In this document: piece by piece, positions 1 through 8,910 of the stretch
How the letters are laid out: each line of letters opens with the position of its first letter
How positions within the stretch are numbered: position 1 is the stretch's first letter
Assembly (NCBI GenBank): GCA_031268335.1
Contig: JAIRXG010000006.1
Location: 62,001-126,000 of the forward strand
DNA: 64,000 bases
Reading direction: 5' to 3'
From: Campylobacteraceae bacterium
GTDB taxonomy: Bacteria; Campylobacterota; Campylobacteria; Campylobacterales; Campylobacteraceae
The notes under the pieces: model-generated
Told to the model about the DNA's origin: nothing
Database searches by the model: none
The model's input: only the letters and a program-made list of their open reading frames with translations
Made by a program: the position numbers and the translations under genes

Positions 1-501
1 GGTTCAAAATGCCCCGGATATTTAAACGATAAAGGCGGATTTGATTGGTCGTGGACACAACATACGGCGTACGTGATTCCGGAAAAATCAAAACAGGGAC
101 TCGTACATGTAAGCGTATTTGACAACGGCGATTCGCGCGGTATGGAACAGCCGGCAATGGTCAGTATGAAATATAGCCGCGCCGTTGAGTATGTTGTTGA
201 TGAGAAAAAGATGACGGTACAGCAAGTTTGGGAATTTGGCAAAGAGAGAGGATTTGAGTGGTTTAGTCCCATCACTTCAGTTGTTGAATATATGCCAAAA
301 ACAGATTCTATGATGGTTTACAGCGCAACTGCCGGACTTGGCGACGTTAAAGCGTTTTCAAGAGGCGAAGCGGAACTTGTGCCGTTTTTGCACGAATTTA
401 AATACGGAACAAAAAAATCTCTGCTCGAGATAAAATTTGTGGACAGCAACACAATAGGATACAGAGCTTTAAAAGTTGATTTACAATCGGCGTTTAAATA
501 G
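1..501 (+). CDS. assT: Arylsulfate sulfotransferase (AssT/AstA), C-terminal part, 5' end outside window
   Basis: The open frame enters from the window edge, so only about 166 C-terminal residues are visible. They match my memory of the end of bacterial periplasmic arylsulfate sulfotransferases, which move sulfate between phenolic compounds through a histidine intermediate. Diagnostic stretches are WTQHTA near the start, FDNGDSRGMEQPA, KYSRAVEYVVDEKKMTVQQVW, GKERGFEWFSPITSVVEY and a final GYRALKVDLQ. The catalytic histidine and the signal peptide expected in this family would lie upstream, so whether the enzyme is intact cannot be judged. Partner genes such as dsbL/dsbI, known beside assT in enterobacteria, would also be off the edge. 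Identity is fairly sure; extent is not. Confidence 0.85.
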   Translation, partial: GSKCPGYLNDKGGFDWSWTQHTAYVIPEKSKQGLVHVSVFDNGDSRGMEQPAMVSMKYSRAVEYVVDEKKMTVQQVWEFGKERGFEWFSPITSVVEYMPKTDSMMVYSATAGLGDVKAFSRGEAELVPFLHEFKYGTKKSLLEIKFVDSNTIGYRALKVDLQSAFK

Positions 502-510
502 TTTTATATG

Positions 511-550
511 GGAACGCTCCAAAATTTCGGAGCGTTCCGAAATATTTTTT
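511..550 (+). terminator. Rho-independent terminator after assT
   Basis: A perfect 10-bp stem (GGAACGCTCC at 511-520 pairing with GGAGCGTTCC at 529-538) encloses an 8-base loop. A run of six T follows at 545-550. It lies 10 bases after the assT stop codon. Confidence 0.9.
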
Positions 551-1218
551 ATAATACATGTAAGAAGTATAATTAGACAAAAATACTTTAATATTATCAA
601 AAGAGATGAAAATAAAAGCGATTGCGGTAATTATTCGCGCTTGCGGCAAAGTCTTACATGTAAAATATTGGACGGCGATTATTAACTTTAGATAGATTGC
701 AATAACCTGCTTGAAGTGTTCAAAGAGGGAATTGCTGTTTTAAAACAAATACATAAAATGGAATCTTTATCTTTACGATATTGCTCATTTATCCGCTTTA
801 AAAATTTTATATTTAAACTTTGCAAAAAATAGACGACGAGGCAATACTTAGCATAGAAAAGCTCGGTTACAAAATCAAATGGGCAAATTTATCAAAAGCG
901 TTGCGCCATATCGTCTACATGTATGAAGTTTATCCATTTATTAAGATTGTTATTTGTGTTGTGTTTATCAATAAAGTTTTATATTGATGGATAGAGCGAT
1001 GGTTTTTTGATATTAATTTTATAGCATCTTTGCTTGGCGATTGAAAATTTTGACGTGATAAATTGATGAGGTAATTTTATTTATATAAGCTAATATAAAC
1101 AATAACGCTATTAGCGTTAATGCGATAGCGTATCGCTTTTTAGGATAAAATTTACTCCATTTTTAACATATATGATATTTGATAAAAGACGAAATTCAAA
1201 CCGGTCAAACTTTGTTTC
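551..1218. other. Intergenic region, possibly an eroded gene
   Basis: No gene can be supported here. The stretch carries three copies of the octamer TACATGTA (555, 655, 916). Two abutting forward open stretches, 695-832 and 817-987, could be joined by a one-base shift at the A run at 824-829. The joined reading would be about 95 residues without a recognisable family, start codon or ribosome binding site. This is best read as decayed coding DNA or chance. The downstream gene reads towards it from the other strand. Confidence 0.4.
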
Positions 1219-3075
1219 TTATAACCAATTTTCTCTTTTGTCGCTTGTATCTATCTCTCGTCCTATAGCTTTATGAAGCTCCCAATAGTATTGAACAAAA
1301 CGCTCTATGCTTTTGTCTGTCGGCAAATATATGCCGTCCTCTTTTTTGGCAAATTTATCCAAAAACTCTTTAGCGTCTCTTTTGCATAGATAGTGTTTTG
1401 CCAACTCAAGATAAGTCTCAAAATACCACTTTATGAGCGCATTTACACACTCTTTACTTGTATCTATAAGCAATTTTTCGCCAAAAGATAAAATGCCGCT
1501 TTCAAAGAGCCCCGTAAGATGTATAAGAGATTCGCAATAGTAAGGCTCAACTTCGTTCGTTTTTTGCCATGTTATAAGAGAGACGGAACGTTTTATCGTA
1601 TCGTTTATTACATGTGGCAATAACGTTTCGTCGATATTTTTAAAAAAAGCGCAGAGTCCTCCCGTCGTGGCTTTAAACTCCTCTATATTTTTAAAAACCC
1701 CGCTTTTATTCATTTTGCCTTCAGTGTCGTTATCTATCCATAAAATATGTCCAAACTCGTGTCCTATAGTGGTTACTTCATACACTTTATGCCAAATATC
1801 AGACTTTTTAAATACTAGTTCTCTCTCATTTTTTATAAATTTTGCGCCGAAAACTTCGCTTGATATCTTCATAAACGGCTTTGCTCTTATGCTGTCCAGC
1901 ACATTATCGGAATAAGCAAATATTTTCTTGCCGCACTCTTTGCTGACAAATTCGTCATTTGGTACTACTTGAGCAGAAAATAGACCGTTAAACTGCGCTG
2001 CATAATAGAGCATCGGACGTGAAATATAAAGATCCGTTTTTTCTATATTTTGTAAACTTTTTTCATAAATTTTTTCGCCATTTTTGGCGATATCTGCTTC
2101 TTTGAATATATCTTTGTACATGTATAAGATACGTTCTTTCGTTATATTGGTATTTTGACTTTTAGGATTTTGTAATCTTACGTCCCACTCGAGCGCAACC
2201 GCTTTTTTATAGTGGTCTTCATAATATTCAAGAGGATGCGAGGGTTGGATTGGCGTTTTGATATTCATCCAAGCTCTATCTACATCTTGCCATGAGGATA
2301 TTATGCGCGAATCCTCTTTTTCGCAAAAAGCTTTTTTAAGGGTTGAGAAATAGACTATATAAGCCTCTTTAGCATCAAAAATATCGTCGTTTTCAACTTG
2401 CAAAGTAGCTATGAGTTCGTCTATTTTTCTGGCGACTTTTTGCACTTCAGTGGCAAAAACTATTGCATATGGCGCATTTTTGTAGCCGTCATCGTCTTTT
2501 ATCAATGCAGAATATGATCTATCGGCATAACTTCCGTCCGAATTCTTATCAAACAAGTTGTTATCTCTCAAAAATTTTGTTACCTCAGCATCATTTCCAA
2601 ACTCTTCTAAAAGCTTTGGATTTATAGTGTTAATAATATAATTTGTCCATTTTGGCTGCCATAAAGTGAGAGCCTCGCCTATCTTATTAACGCCAAAAAG
2701 CAATTTTCTATAAAACGAACTCAAAAGCTTTCGCTTCTCTATTTCATCCAAAAGTTTTTTATGTTCTTGCATGTGAAATTGCGCGATTACATCATAAACA
2801 GCCGCCAAGATGCGAACCATCTCTTTTTTGTCTTTGCTGTTTTCTTCAAGAGCTATAATGAGCATATCTTCGCGTAGATTGATAAGGCGGGTTAAAAGTG
2901 CTATTTTGTTTTGTTTGGTTGATTTGAGAGAGCATATTTTAAGTAGTTTTTTGATGATTTTATACTCTTCTTTGTTACTATTTTCCAAAATTTCATAAAG
3001 ACTATTTATCTTTTTAGTTCTATTTTCTACCAGCTCATAAACTCTATCTAAGTCTTTTAAGAATTGTTCTTTCAT
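1219..3075 (-). CDS. ciaB: CiaB-family protein (invasion antigen B homologue) with a zinc-metallopeptidase motif
   Basis: The 618-residue product resembles the CiaB family of Campylobacterota in length (about 610 in Campylobacter) and overall character. CiaB was named for a role in host cell invasion, but the family is widespread in free-living relatives. No signal peptide is visible; the N-terminal 170 residues are helical and highly charged. A clear HExxH motif, HEFGH, lies at residues 439-443. Glutamates in NIEEFKATTGG follow about 22-27 residues later, the spacing expected of a third zinc ligand. A cytosolic metallopeptidase is therefore more likely than a simple adhesin or toxin. The ATG at 3075 is preceded by AAGGA about 10 bases away. 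The gene is monocistronic and divergent from the phosphate permease gene. Confidence 0.72.
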   Translation of the reverse strand: MKEQFLKDLDRVYELVENRTKKINSLYEILENSNKEEYKIIKKLLKICSLKSTKQNKIALLTRLINLREDMLIIALEENSKDKKEMVRILAAVYDVIAQFHMQEHKKLLDEIEKRKLLSSFYRKLLFGVNKIGEALTLWQPKWTNYIINTINPKLLEEFGNDAEVTKFLRDNNLFDKNSDGSYADRSYSALIKDDDGYKNAPYAIVFATEVQKVARKIDELIATLQVENDDIFDAKEAYIVYFSTLKKAFCEKEDSRIISSWQDVDRAWMNIKTPIQPSHPLEYYEDHYKKAVALEWDVRLQNPKSQNTNITKERILYMYKDIFKEADIAKNGEKIYEKSLQNIEKTDLYISRPMLYYAAQFNGLFSAQVVPNDEFVSKECGKKIFAYSDNVLDSIRAKPFMKISSEVFGAKFIKNERELVFKKSDIWHKVYEVTTIGHEFGHILWIDNDTEGKMNKSGVFKNIEEFKATTGGLCAFFKNIDETLLPHVINDTIKRSVSLITWQKTNEVEPYYCESLIHLTGLFESGILSFGEKLLIDTSKECVNALIKWYFETYLELAKHYLCKRDAKEFLDKFAKKEDGIYLPTDKSIERFVQYYWELHKAIGREIDTSDKRENWL

Positions 3076-3190
3076 TGCATTTTTCCTTACAAAAAGCGCA
3101 TTATAACCAAAATCATCCGCGTTTTTTAATAGTTATGAAGTAAAAATATATTATGATTGAAAACTTTGCAAAAATATTTGAGGTTGCTTG

Positions 3191-4825
3191 ATGGAATTAA
3201 AATCTATCCCCGATGTTAAAAATGTTAAAAAATTCGGATTTCTTGATGCTGCTAAACTTATAATAGGCTTTGCTTTTTTACTTCTTGCTATGATTTATAC
3301 TTCTGTCGTTCAAGCAGATGGATTTGCCGGAAGCGGAAAACTTTTAATAATAGCGTCAATTTTTGGTTGCTATATGGCTTTAAATATAGGAGCTAACGAT
3401 GTTGCCAACAATATAGGACCTGCTGTGGGTTCTCGCGCCGTTTCGCTTTTTTGGGCTATAGTGTTAGCGGCGATTTTTGAACTTAGCGGCGCGCTTATAG
3501 CGGGCTCTGACGTTGTAATGACCATAAAAAAAGGGATAGTTGATTCTGATGCTATAATAAGTACGGATACGCGCACATTTATATGGGTTATGATGGCGGC
3601 TTTACTTGGAGGCGCCGTGTGGCTTAATATAGCTACGTTTTTCGGCGCTCCCGTGTCTACAACTCACGCTATTGTAGGCGGCGTTGCGGGTGCCGGCGTT
3701 GCGGCTGTAGGTTGGGGAATAATAAAATGGAAAAGCTTAACCATAATCGTTTCAAGTTGGATTATATCGCCGTTTCTTGGCGGAATTATTGCGGCGGGGT
3801 TACTCCTTTTTATGAAAAAAACGGTTTTACTCAAAGATGACAAAAAATTGGCCGCAAAAAAGATAGTTCCTCCATTAATCTCTTTCATGATTTTTTCATT
3901 TGTTACGTATATTTTGCTAAAAGGGTTTGGAAATATTTTTAATATAAATTTTTTGACCGCTGTTATGATAAGTCTTTTTATATCGCTTTTGGCGTATTTT
4001 ATTATAAAACCGCTCATAGTAAAAGCATCGGATAGATTGCCAAATTCGCGCCGCGCGGTAAATTGGCTTTTCAATGTACCTTTGGTATTTGCTGCGGCAA
4101 TGTTAAGTTTTGCGCACGGAGCCAACGATGTCTCAAATGCCGTAGGTCCGCTTGCCGCAATAGCCGATATAGTAAGCGGCGGATTTAGCAATATGGACGC
4201 GAATATTCCGTTTTGGGTTATGTTTTTGGGCGCAAGCGGTATAGCTATAGGTCTTATATTGTATGGTCCAAAACTTGTAAAAACGGTCGGAAGCGAGATA
4301 ACCGAGCTTGACCAAGTGAGAGCTTTTTGCATTGCTATGTCTGCTGCTTTGACGGTTATAGTCGCATCTCAATTAGGACTTCCCGTAAGTTCTACCCATA
4401 CGGCGATAGGCGGTATTTTTGGCGTAGGATTTTTAAGAGAATGGCTTTTGAGAAATACGCTTAAAGAAGAGATAGAAATTGATCCCAAAAAAATACACAT
4501 AAAAGCGGAACAAAAAAAACTCGAAGAATATAAAAATGAACTTGAGAGTTTGGGCAAACTAAAAAAAGTAGACCCGCTTTTTGTTAAAGAATTGATAACA
4601 AAAATCAATGAAGAAAAAAGACTGATATCTAAAATCACAGCGCACAAAACGCACAATTTGGAAATTACAAAGATAGAAAAAAAGGCGCTCAAAGCCGTTA
4701 AAAAACATGAATTTGTAAAAAGGTCTGCTTTGAAGATGATAATTGCCGCGTGGCTTATCACAGTTCCTGCTGTAGGCGTGCTCTCAGCCATGTTTTATTA
4801 CATGTTAAGAGGTATGATGCTCTAA
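3191..4825 (+). CDS. pit: Inorganic phosphate permease, Pit family
   Basis: This is an integral inner-membrane low-affinity phosphate/cation symporter of the PiT family, about 544 residues. It shows the two inverted family signatures: GANDVANNIGPAVGSRAVS near residue 63 and AHGANDVSNAVGPLAA near residue 300. Each is followed by an STTH/SSTH segment (FGAPVSTTHA, GLPVSSTHTA). About ten to twelve hydrophobic segments are visible. A long charged, Lys/Glu-rich cytoplasmic insert at roughly residues 430-510 precedes a last membrane helix. The ATG at 3191 is chosen over the in-frame TTG three bases upstream because GAGG at 3180-3183 is then correctly spaced. It stands alone, without a PhoU-like gene beside it. 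Confidence 0.93.
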   Translation: MELKSIPDVKNVKKFGFLDAAKLIIGFAFLLLAMIYTSVVQADGFAGSGKLLIIASIFGCYMALNIGANDVANNIGPAVGSRAVSLFWAIVLAAIFELSGALIAGSDVVMTIKKGIVDSDAIISTDTRTFIWVMMAALLGGAVWLNIATFFGAPVSTTHAIVGGVAGAGVAAVGWGIIKWKSLTIIVSSWIISPFLGGIIAAGLLLFMKKTVLLKDDKKLAAKKIVPPLISFMIFSFVTYILLKGFGNIFNINFLTAVMISLFISLLAYFIIKPLIVKASDRLPNSRRAVNWLFNVPLVFAAAMLSFAHGANDVSNAVGPLAAIADIVSGGFSNMDANIPFWVMFLGASGIAIGLILYGPKLVKTVGSEITELDQVRAFCIAMSAALTVIVASQLGLPVSSTHTAIGGIFGVGFLREWLLRNTLKEEIEIDPKKIHIKAEQKKLEEYKNELESLGKLKKVDPLFVKELITKINEEKRLISKITAHKTHNLEITKIEKKALKAVKKHEFVKRSALKMIIAAWLITVPAVGVLSAMFYYMLRGMML

Positions 4826-5402
4826 AAACGAAACGAGATTTATATCGCAATTTTTTAAAAACAAAAATATTTTTGCAAAATCATAAAAATAGATAAAAGC
4901 TCAAAAATAACAAACAAACAAATTTGCTAGTGCGAACTAAAAATAGGCTGAAGTTACTAAGGAAATCAGAATTCATCGTCGAGCAAATACTCTACATGCA
5001 AGCTTTTTTGACTAATCAATAAATAGTGTTATATCAAAAAAGATTGATAAATTTTCATATAAATATTTTACTGATAATTTAGTATGTTTGGAGATTGACA
5101 ATTGCCGCTATTGTCATGCGCTTGTTTTTGCATGCCAAAGTCGTTACATGCAAAAGAATTAATTGCGAGTTTTTATCGAAATAATCAAACCCATTAAGTA
5201 GTTGATTTTGAGCGACTCAAAACTTTTGAAAGATATGTTTTATTGCTGGTAAAATCAAATCGTCTTAAAGCGATAAATTAAAAAAAATGCTCAATAAATA
5301 GTTCAAAAGTGCAGTTTTATATGCTTACATGTATAGGTTAAAAATCTTGTCTAAAATACAAAAGATAACTTATCGCTTTTAGTATTTTTATAAAATACCA
5401 AA
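4826..5402. other. Intergenic region between convergent pit and radA
   Basis: This is 577 bases of AT-rich sequence with no supportable gene. It contains one TACATGTA (5326) and two TACATGCA variants (about 4993 and 5142). A 48-codon forward open stretch ending near 5160 contains a Cys-x-x-Cys but has no start signal, so I leave it unannotated. No convincing terminator hairpin was seen. Confidence 0.4.
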
Positions 5403-6764
5403 TCACATCCAATCGATAACTTTAGCAACTTCGCTTACGGCGTAACATTTTATACCGCTTATCTCTTCAAGCGGCCGCGATGGAACTATAGCTTTTTTAA
5501 AGTGTTGTGTTTTAGCCTCTTTTAAGCGGTTGTCAAGCTGATAAACGTCTCTTATATCGCCAATGAGGCTAACTTCTCCGACAAAAACAGTGTCTTTGCT
5601 TAAAGGACGATTTCTAAAACTGCTTATTATAGCCGCTACTATTGCTACGTCTGCGGCTGTTTCGGTTATTTTTATTCCCCCGGCAATATTTATAAATACA
5701 TCATATCTGTTTAATGGTAAATCAAGTTTGCGTTCCAAAAGCGCCAAAAGCATAGTCAAACGGTTTAACTCATAACCTGTTGAGGCGCGTTTGGGATTTG
5801 GATAAGTACTTTCGCTAAGCAGCGCTTGCACTTCCAAAACTATTGGGCGCGAACCCTCCATTACAACCGTTATAGCCGAACCTGCTTGCGAATCGTTTCT
5901 TGTAAAAAATTTTTTTGAGATATCTTTTGCGCTCTCAAGTCCGTTTTTTGTCATTTCAAAAATTCCAACTTCGCTTGTTGAGCCAAAGCGATTTTTAAAT
6001 CCTCTTAAAATTCTAAGTTCTCTATTGGAATCTCCTTCAAAATAGAGCACCGTGTCTACCATATGTTCAAGTATCCTAGGTCCTGCTATGGAGCCCTCTT
6101 TTGTGATATGTCCGATGATGAAAACCGCCACATTGTTATCTTTGGCATAACGCATAAGCTCAAATGTTATCTCTCTTACTTGCGATACGCTTCCCGGAGC
6201 CGAAGATATCTTTTCGCTATATAGCGTTTGGATGGAGTCTACTATCAAAACATCAAATTTTTTTAAAGAGAGTTCATCTAAAATCGTATCAAGATTTATT
6301 TCGCATAAAAGATAGAGATTTTCATGCAGACTATCTAATCTTTGTGCGCGTAATTTTATTTGACCCGCTGATTCTTCGCCGCTTACATAAAGTGTGTTTT
6401 TGCCGGATTTTGCGAGATTGCCGCCTATTTTTAAAAGCAGTGTCGATTTGCCAACCCCCGGACTTCCTCCTATAAGCGTGAGACTGCCTCCTACTATTCC
6501 GCCGCCTAAAACCAAATCAAGCTCTTCATTGTTTGAGCTAAATCTCTCAACACTCTCATCTTCTATTTGCGTTATAGGTTTTGCACTGCTTTGCGAAGAT
6601 TTTGAATTCGGAGATTTTGCCGTTCCTTTTAAAGTTGTTATTTGCTCTTGCGTTAATTCTAAAAACTCGCCCCATGCACCGCAATTTGGACATTTGCCAA
6701 GTTCTGCCGCACTTTGAAAACCGCACGCTTGACACTCATAAAGCTGCTGTTTTTTTTTGCTCAT
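5403..6764 (-). CDS. radA: DNA repair protein RadA
   Basis: RadA is a RecA-related ATPase that drives branch migration during recombination and repair. All expected parts are present in 453 residues. An N-terminal zinc finger has cysteines 11, 14, 25 and 28. Walker A GGSPGVGKST spans 99-108, the RadA-specific KNRFG motif is at 256-260, and a C-terminal Lon-protease-like domain follows from about residue 280. It lies 2 bases downstream of ftsY in the same direction, so the two are surely co-transcribed. Confidence 0.97.
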   Translation of the reverse strand: MSKKKQQLYECQACGFQSAAELGKCPNCGAWGEFLELTQEQITTLKGTAKSPNSKSSQSSAKPITQIEDESVERFSSNNEELDLVLGGGIVGGSLTLIGGSPGVGKSTLLLKIGGNLAKSGKNTLYVSGEESAGQIKLRAQRLDSLHENLYLLCEINLDTILDELSLKKFDVLIVDSIQTLYSEKISSAPGSVSQVREITFELMRYAKDNNVAVFIIGHITKEGSIAGPRILEHMVDTVLYFEGDSNRELRILRGFKNRFGSTSEVGIFEMTKNGLESAKDISKKFFTRNDSQAGSAITVVMEGSRPIVLEVQALLSESTYPNPKRASTGYELNRLTMLLALLERKLDLPLNRYDVFINIAGGIKITETAADVAIVAAIISSFRNRPLSKDTVFVGEVSLIGDIRDVYQLDNRLKEAKTQHFKKAIVPSRPLEEISGIKCYAVSEVAKVIDWM

Positions 6765-6766
6765 AT

Positions 6767-7645
6767 TTACTCTTTTGCGTTAAAAATAGCGTCCAAAATG
6801 CTATCTATATAATTTTCTGCTTCAAAAGGTATAAGGTCGTCCATACTTTCCCCAACGCCGATATAAAGTATCGGCAATTGTAAAGTTTTAGCGATGCTAA
6901 AGAGCGAACCGCCTTTAGCCGTGCCGTCAAGTTTAGTTATGATGAGTGCGTCTATACCTATCATTTCATTAAATGCCAACGCTTGATTTATCGCCGAATT
7001 TCCTTGAGTTCCATCAAGTATCAATATTTTTCTATGAGGCGCGTCAGCGCTTGCTTTAGCGCAAATTTTTACTATCTTTTTAAGTTCGTTGGCTAAATTT
7101 ACTTGATTGTGCAAGCGTCCGGCGGTATCTATAATCACATTATCAATATTTTTTGCTTTTGCGGAAGAAATCGTATCGTATGCTACAGCGGAGGGGTCGT
7201 GTCCTTGTTGCGTATAAATTATCGGAACGTCTATTTTCTCACTCCAACGTTTTAATTGCTCTATAGCCGCGGCTCTAAATGTATCTCCGGCTCCAAGCAA
7301 AACGCTTCTTTTTTGTTTTTTGTATATATTTGCAAGTTTTGCGATAGTAGTCGTTTTACCGGCGCCATTTACTCCTATTATCAGTTCTACAAAAGGATTT
7401 GCCGATGCGCTTTCATTTTTATCATATATGAAATATGACTTTAAAACTCTTTTTATATCTTCTTTGCCAACGCTATTTTGAGGCGGAAGGTAGTAGAGTA
7501 TCTCCTCCACCAGTTCATAACTTACATCAGCTTCCAAAAGTATCTCTTCCAAAAGTTCTTTACTTACTTTCTCTTGTTTTGCAGGGACTATCTCTTTTAT
7601 AGCTTCAAGAGTTTTGCCAAGTCCTTTTTTGATAGAGGCAAACAT
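6767..7645 (-). CDS. ftsY: Signal recognition particle receptor FtsY
   Basis: FtsY is the membrane-associated SRP receptor GTPase that docks ribosome-nascent chain complexes at the Sec translocon. The product has a short four-helix N domain and the G domain, with GVNGAGKTTTIAKLANIY (G1), DTAGR (G3), TKLDGTAKGG (G4/G5 region) and a C-terminal GVGESMDDLIPF. At 292 residues it is a minimal form without the long acidic A domain of E. coli FtsY, as is common in this phylum. The ATG at 7645 overlaps the tlpA stop codon by one base (TGATG), which favours it over a TTG one codon upstream and suggests translational coupling. Confidence 0.97.
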   Translation of the reverse strand: MFASIKKGLGKTLEAIKEIVPAKQEKVSKELLEEILLEADVSYELVEEILYYLPPQNSVGKEDIKRVLKSYFIYDKNESASANPFVELIIGVNGAGKTTTIAKLANIYKKQKRSVLLGAGDTFRAAAIEQLKRWSEKIDVPIIYTQQGHDPSAVAYDTISSAKAKNIDNVIIDTAGRLHNQVNLANELKKIVKICAKASADAPHRKILILDGTQGNSAINQALAFNEMIGIDALIITKLDGTAKGGSLFSIAKTLQLPILYIGVGESMDDLIPFEAENYIDSILDAIFNAKE

Positions 7646-8157
7646 CAAAAAATCCTTTTCAAATCAGCTTCTATCATCTCTTCGGGAGTTGCGTTTGTGT
7701 AGTGCGTCACATATTGTCCATTTCTGTCGTATATCAACATATGAGGAACGCTTGTGATATTCCCAAGAGTAATTGACAATCTGAAATTATTCTCACCAAG
7801 AGTTACGTCAAAACCTATTTTTTTATCTTTTATAAAATCTTGAATCTCTTCTATCTGTTTTTCTTCCAATAAAACAGAGATGATTTTAAGTTCGTTTTTG
7901 TATTTTTCCTGAAGATTATTTAAATGTGGAAATTGAGCGTTACACGGCACGCAAGAAGTCGTAAAAAAATTTAAAAAGAGGATTTTATTTGACGCATCTT
8001 TAAAGCCGTTATCTGTTTTTATCAAAGTTATAGTTTCATCGGTAGTGGTTTTTAGCAATATTTGTTGATCGCGCTCAATCGGTTTATCTTTTTTATCGCT
8101 GCAGCCGAAAAATAGACTTATAAACAAAATAGATGTAAAAAAAGCCTGATATTTCAT
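7645..8157 (-). CDS. TlpA/ResA-like thioredoxin-fold lipoprotein
   Basis: The 170-residue product starts with a lipoprotein signal (hydrophobic core then LFFGC), so it is probably anchored on the periplasmic face of a membrane. A thioredoxin-like domain follows with the redox pair CVPC in FFTTSCVPCNAQFPHL. The later TSVPHMLIYDRNG holds the cis-proline loop. Proteins of this kind reduce or shuffle disulfides in the cell envelope, often for cytochrome c maturation; the substrate cannot be read from the sequence. It is first in the tlpA-ftsY-radA operon and divergent from the 5-FCL gene. Confidence 0.85.
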   Translation of the reverse strand: MKYQAFFTSILFISLFFGCSDKKDKPIERDQQILLKTTTDETITLIKTDNGFKDASNKILFLNFFTTSCVPCNAQFPHLNNLQEKYKNELKIISVLLEEKQIEEIQDFIKDKKIGFDVTLGENNFRLSITLGNITSVPHMLIYDRNGQYVTHYTNATPEEMIEADLKRIF

Positions 8158-8241
8158 AAAAGGGTGTCCTTTTTTGATAAAATATTCTATATGTAAAAAA
8201 TTATATATTTACATGTAAAATTGATTGGAGATTATAGAAAA

Positions 8242-8910
8242 ATGTCGCTTAAAAGCACGAATAATAAAGAAAACAAGACAATTTTAAAAGAGCAATTTCG
8301 CAAAGAATCTTTAACAAAATTAGAATTTGTTTCCGAATATAAACATTTAAAAAACTCAAAAACAGCTCTTTTAAAATTAAAAAACGTACTCAAAAAAATC
8401 AAATTCAAAACCATCTGCCTTTATTTTCCATTAAAAAGTGAGGTTGATATAAGAATTTTATTAAATTATTTAAGAAAAGAGAAAAAAGTATATGTTCCAT
8501 TTATGGAATGTGTCAGTTTTAAACTGGTAAAATATCGATTGCCTGTACAGAAAAAAAGGTTTAATATTATGGAACCTTCAAATTCATTTGCAAGAGTTCC
8601 TAAAATCGATGTCGCGGTTATTCCTGTCGTTGGGGTTGACGGGGATATGAGAAGAGTGGGTTTTGGCAAAGGAATGTATGATAGGTTTTTTGCCTCGTTA
8701 AAACCCGCGCCTTTGGTTATTTTTATTCAACTAACCAAGTGTTTTACCAAAGAGAGACTATGCGAAGCTTACGATGTACAAGCTGATATTTATATTACCC
8801 CAACAGATATTATGATAAAAAGAGGAAAAAATGTTTTTAGAGCTAGGGATAGGGGTAGCTGCGGCTACAATCACAGGAATTGCGGGATTTGCAGCGGCAA
8901 AAAAACTTGA
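8242..8910 (+). CDS. 5-formyltetrahydrofolate cyclo-ligase
   Basis: This enzyme converts 5-formyl-THF to 5,10-methenyl-THF at the cost of ATP. The C-terminal signature GVDGDMRRVGFGKGMYDRFF is the family's folate/ATP-binding block, and a basic segment lies at the N-terminus. I take the ATG at 8242, with GGAG about 11 bases upstream, rather than a TTG seven codons earlier. The family fold should end near DIYITPTDIMIKR, but the frame runs on for about 28 unusual residues through the start of rny, an 80-base overlap. The tail is probably read-through of a neighbouring gene rather than a functional domain. Confidence 0.88.
   Translation: MSLKSTNNKENKTILKEQFRKESLTKLEFVSEYKHLKNSKTALLKLKNVLKKIKFKTICLYFPLKSEVDIRILLNYLRKEKKVYVPFMECVSFKLVKYRLPVQKKRFNIMEPSNSFARVPKIDVAVIPVVGVDGDMRRVGFGKGMYDRFFASLKPAPLVIFIQLTKCFTKERLCEAYDVQADIYITPTDIMIKRGKNVFRARDRGSCGYNHRNCGICSGKKT

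Noticed and set aside
3664..4332. 222-codon open frame antisense to the phosphate permease gene
   Set aside because: It is a shadow of the Pit coding sequence; composition and lack of start signals argue against it.
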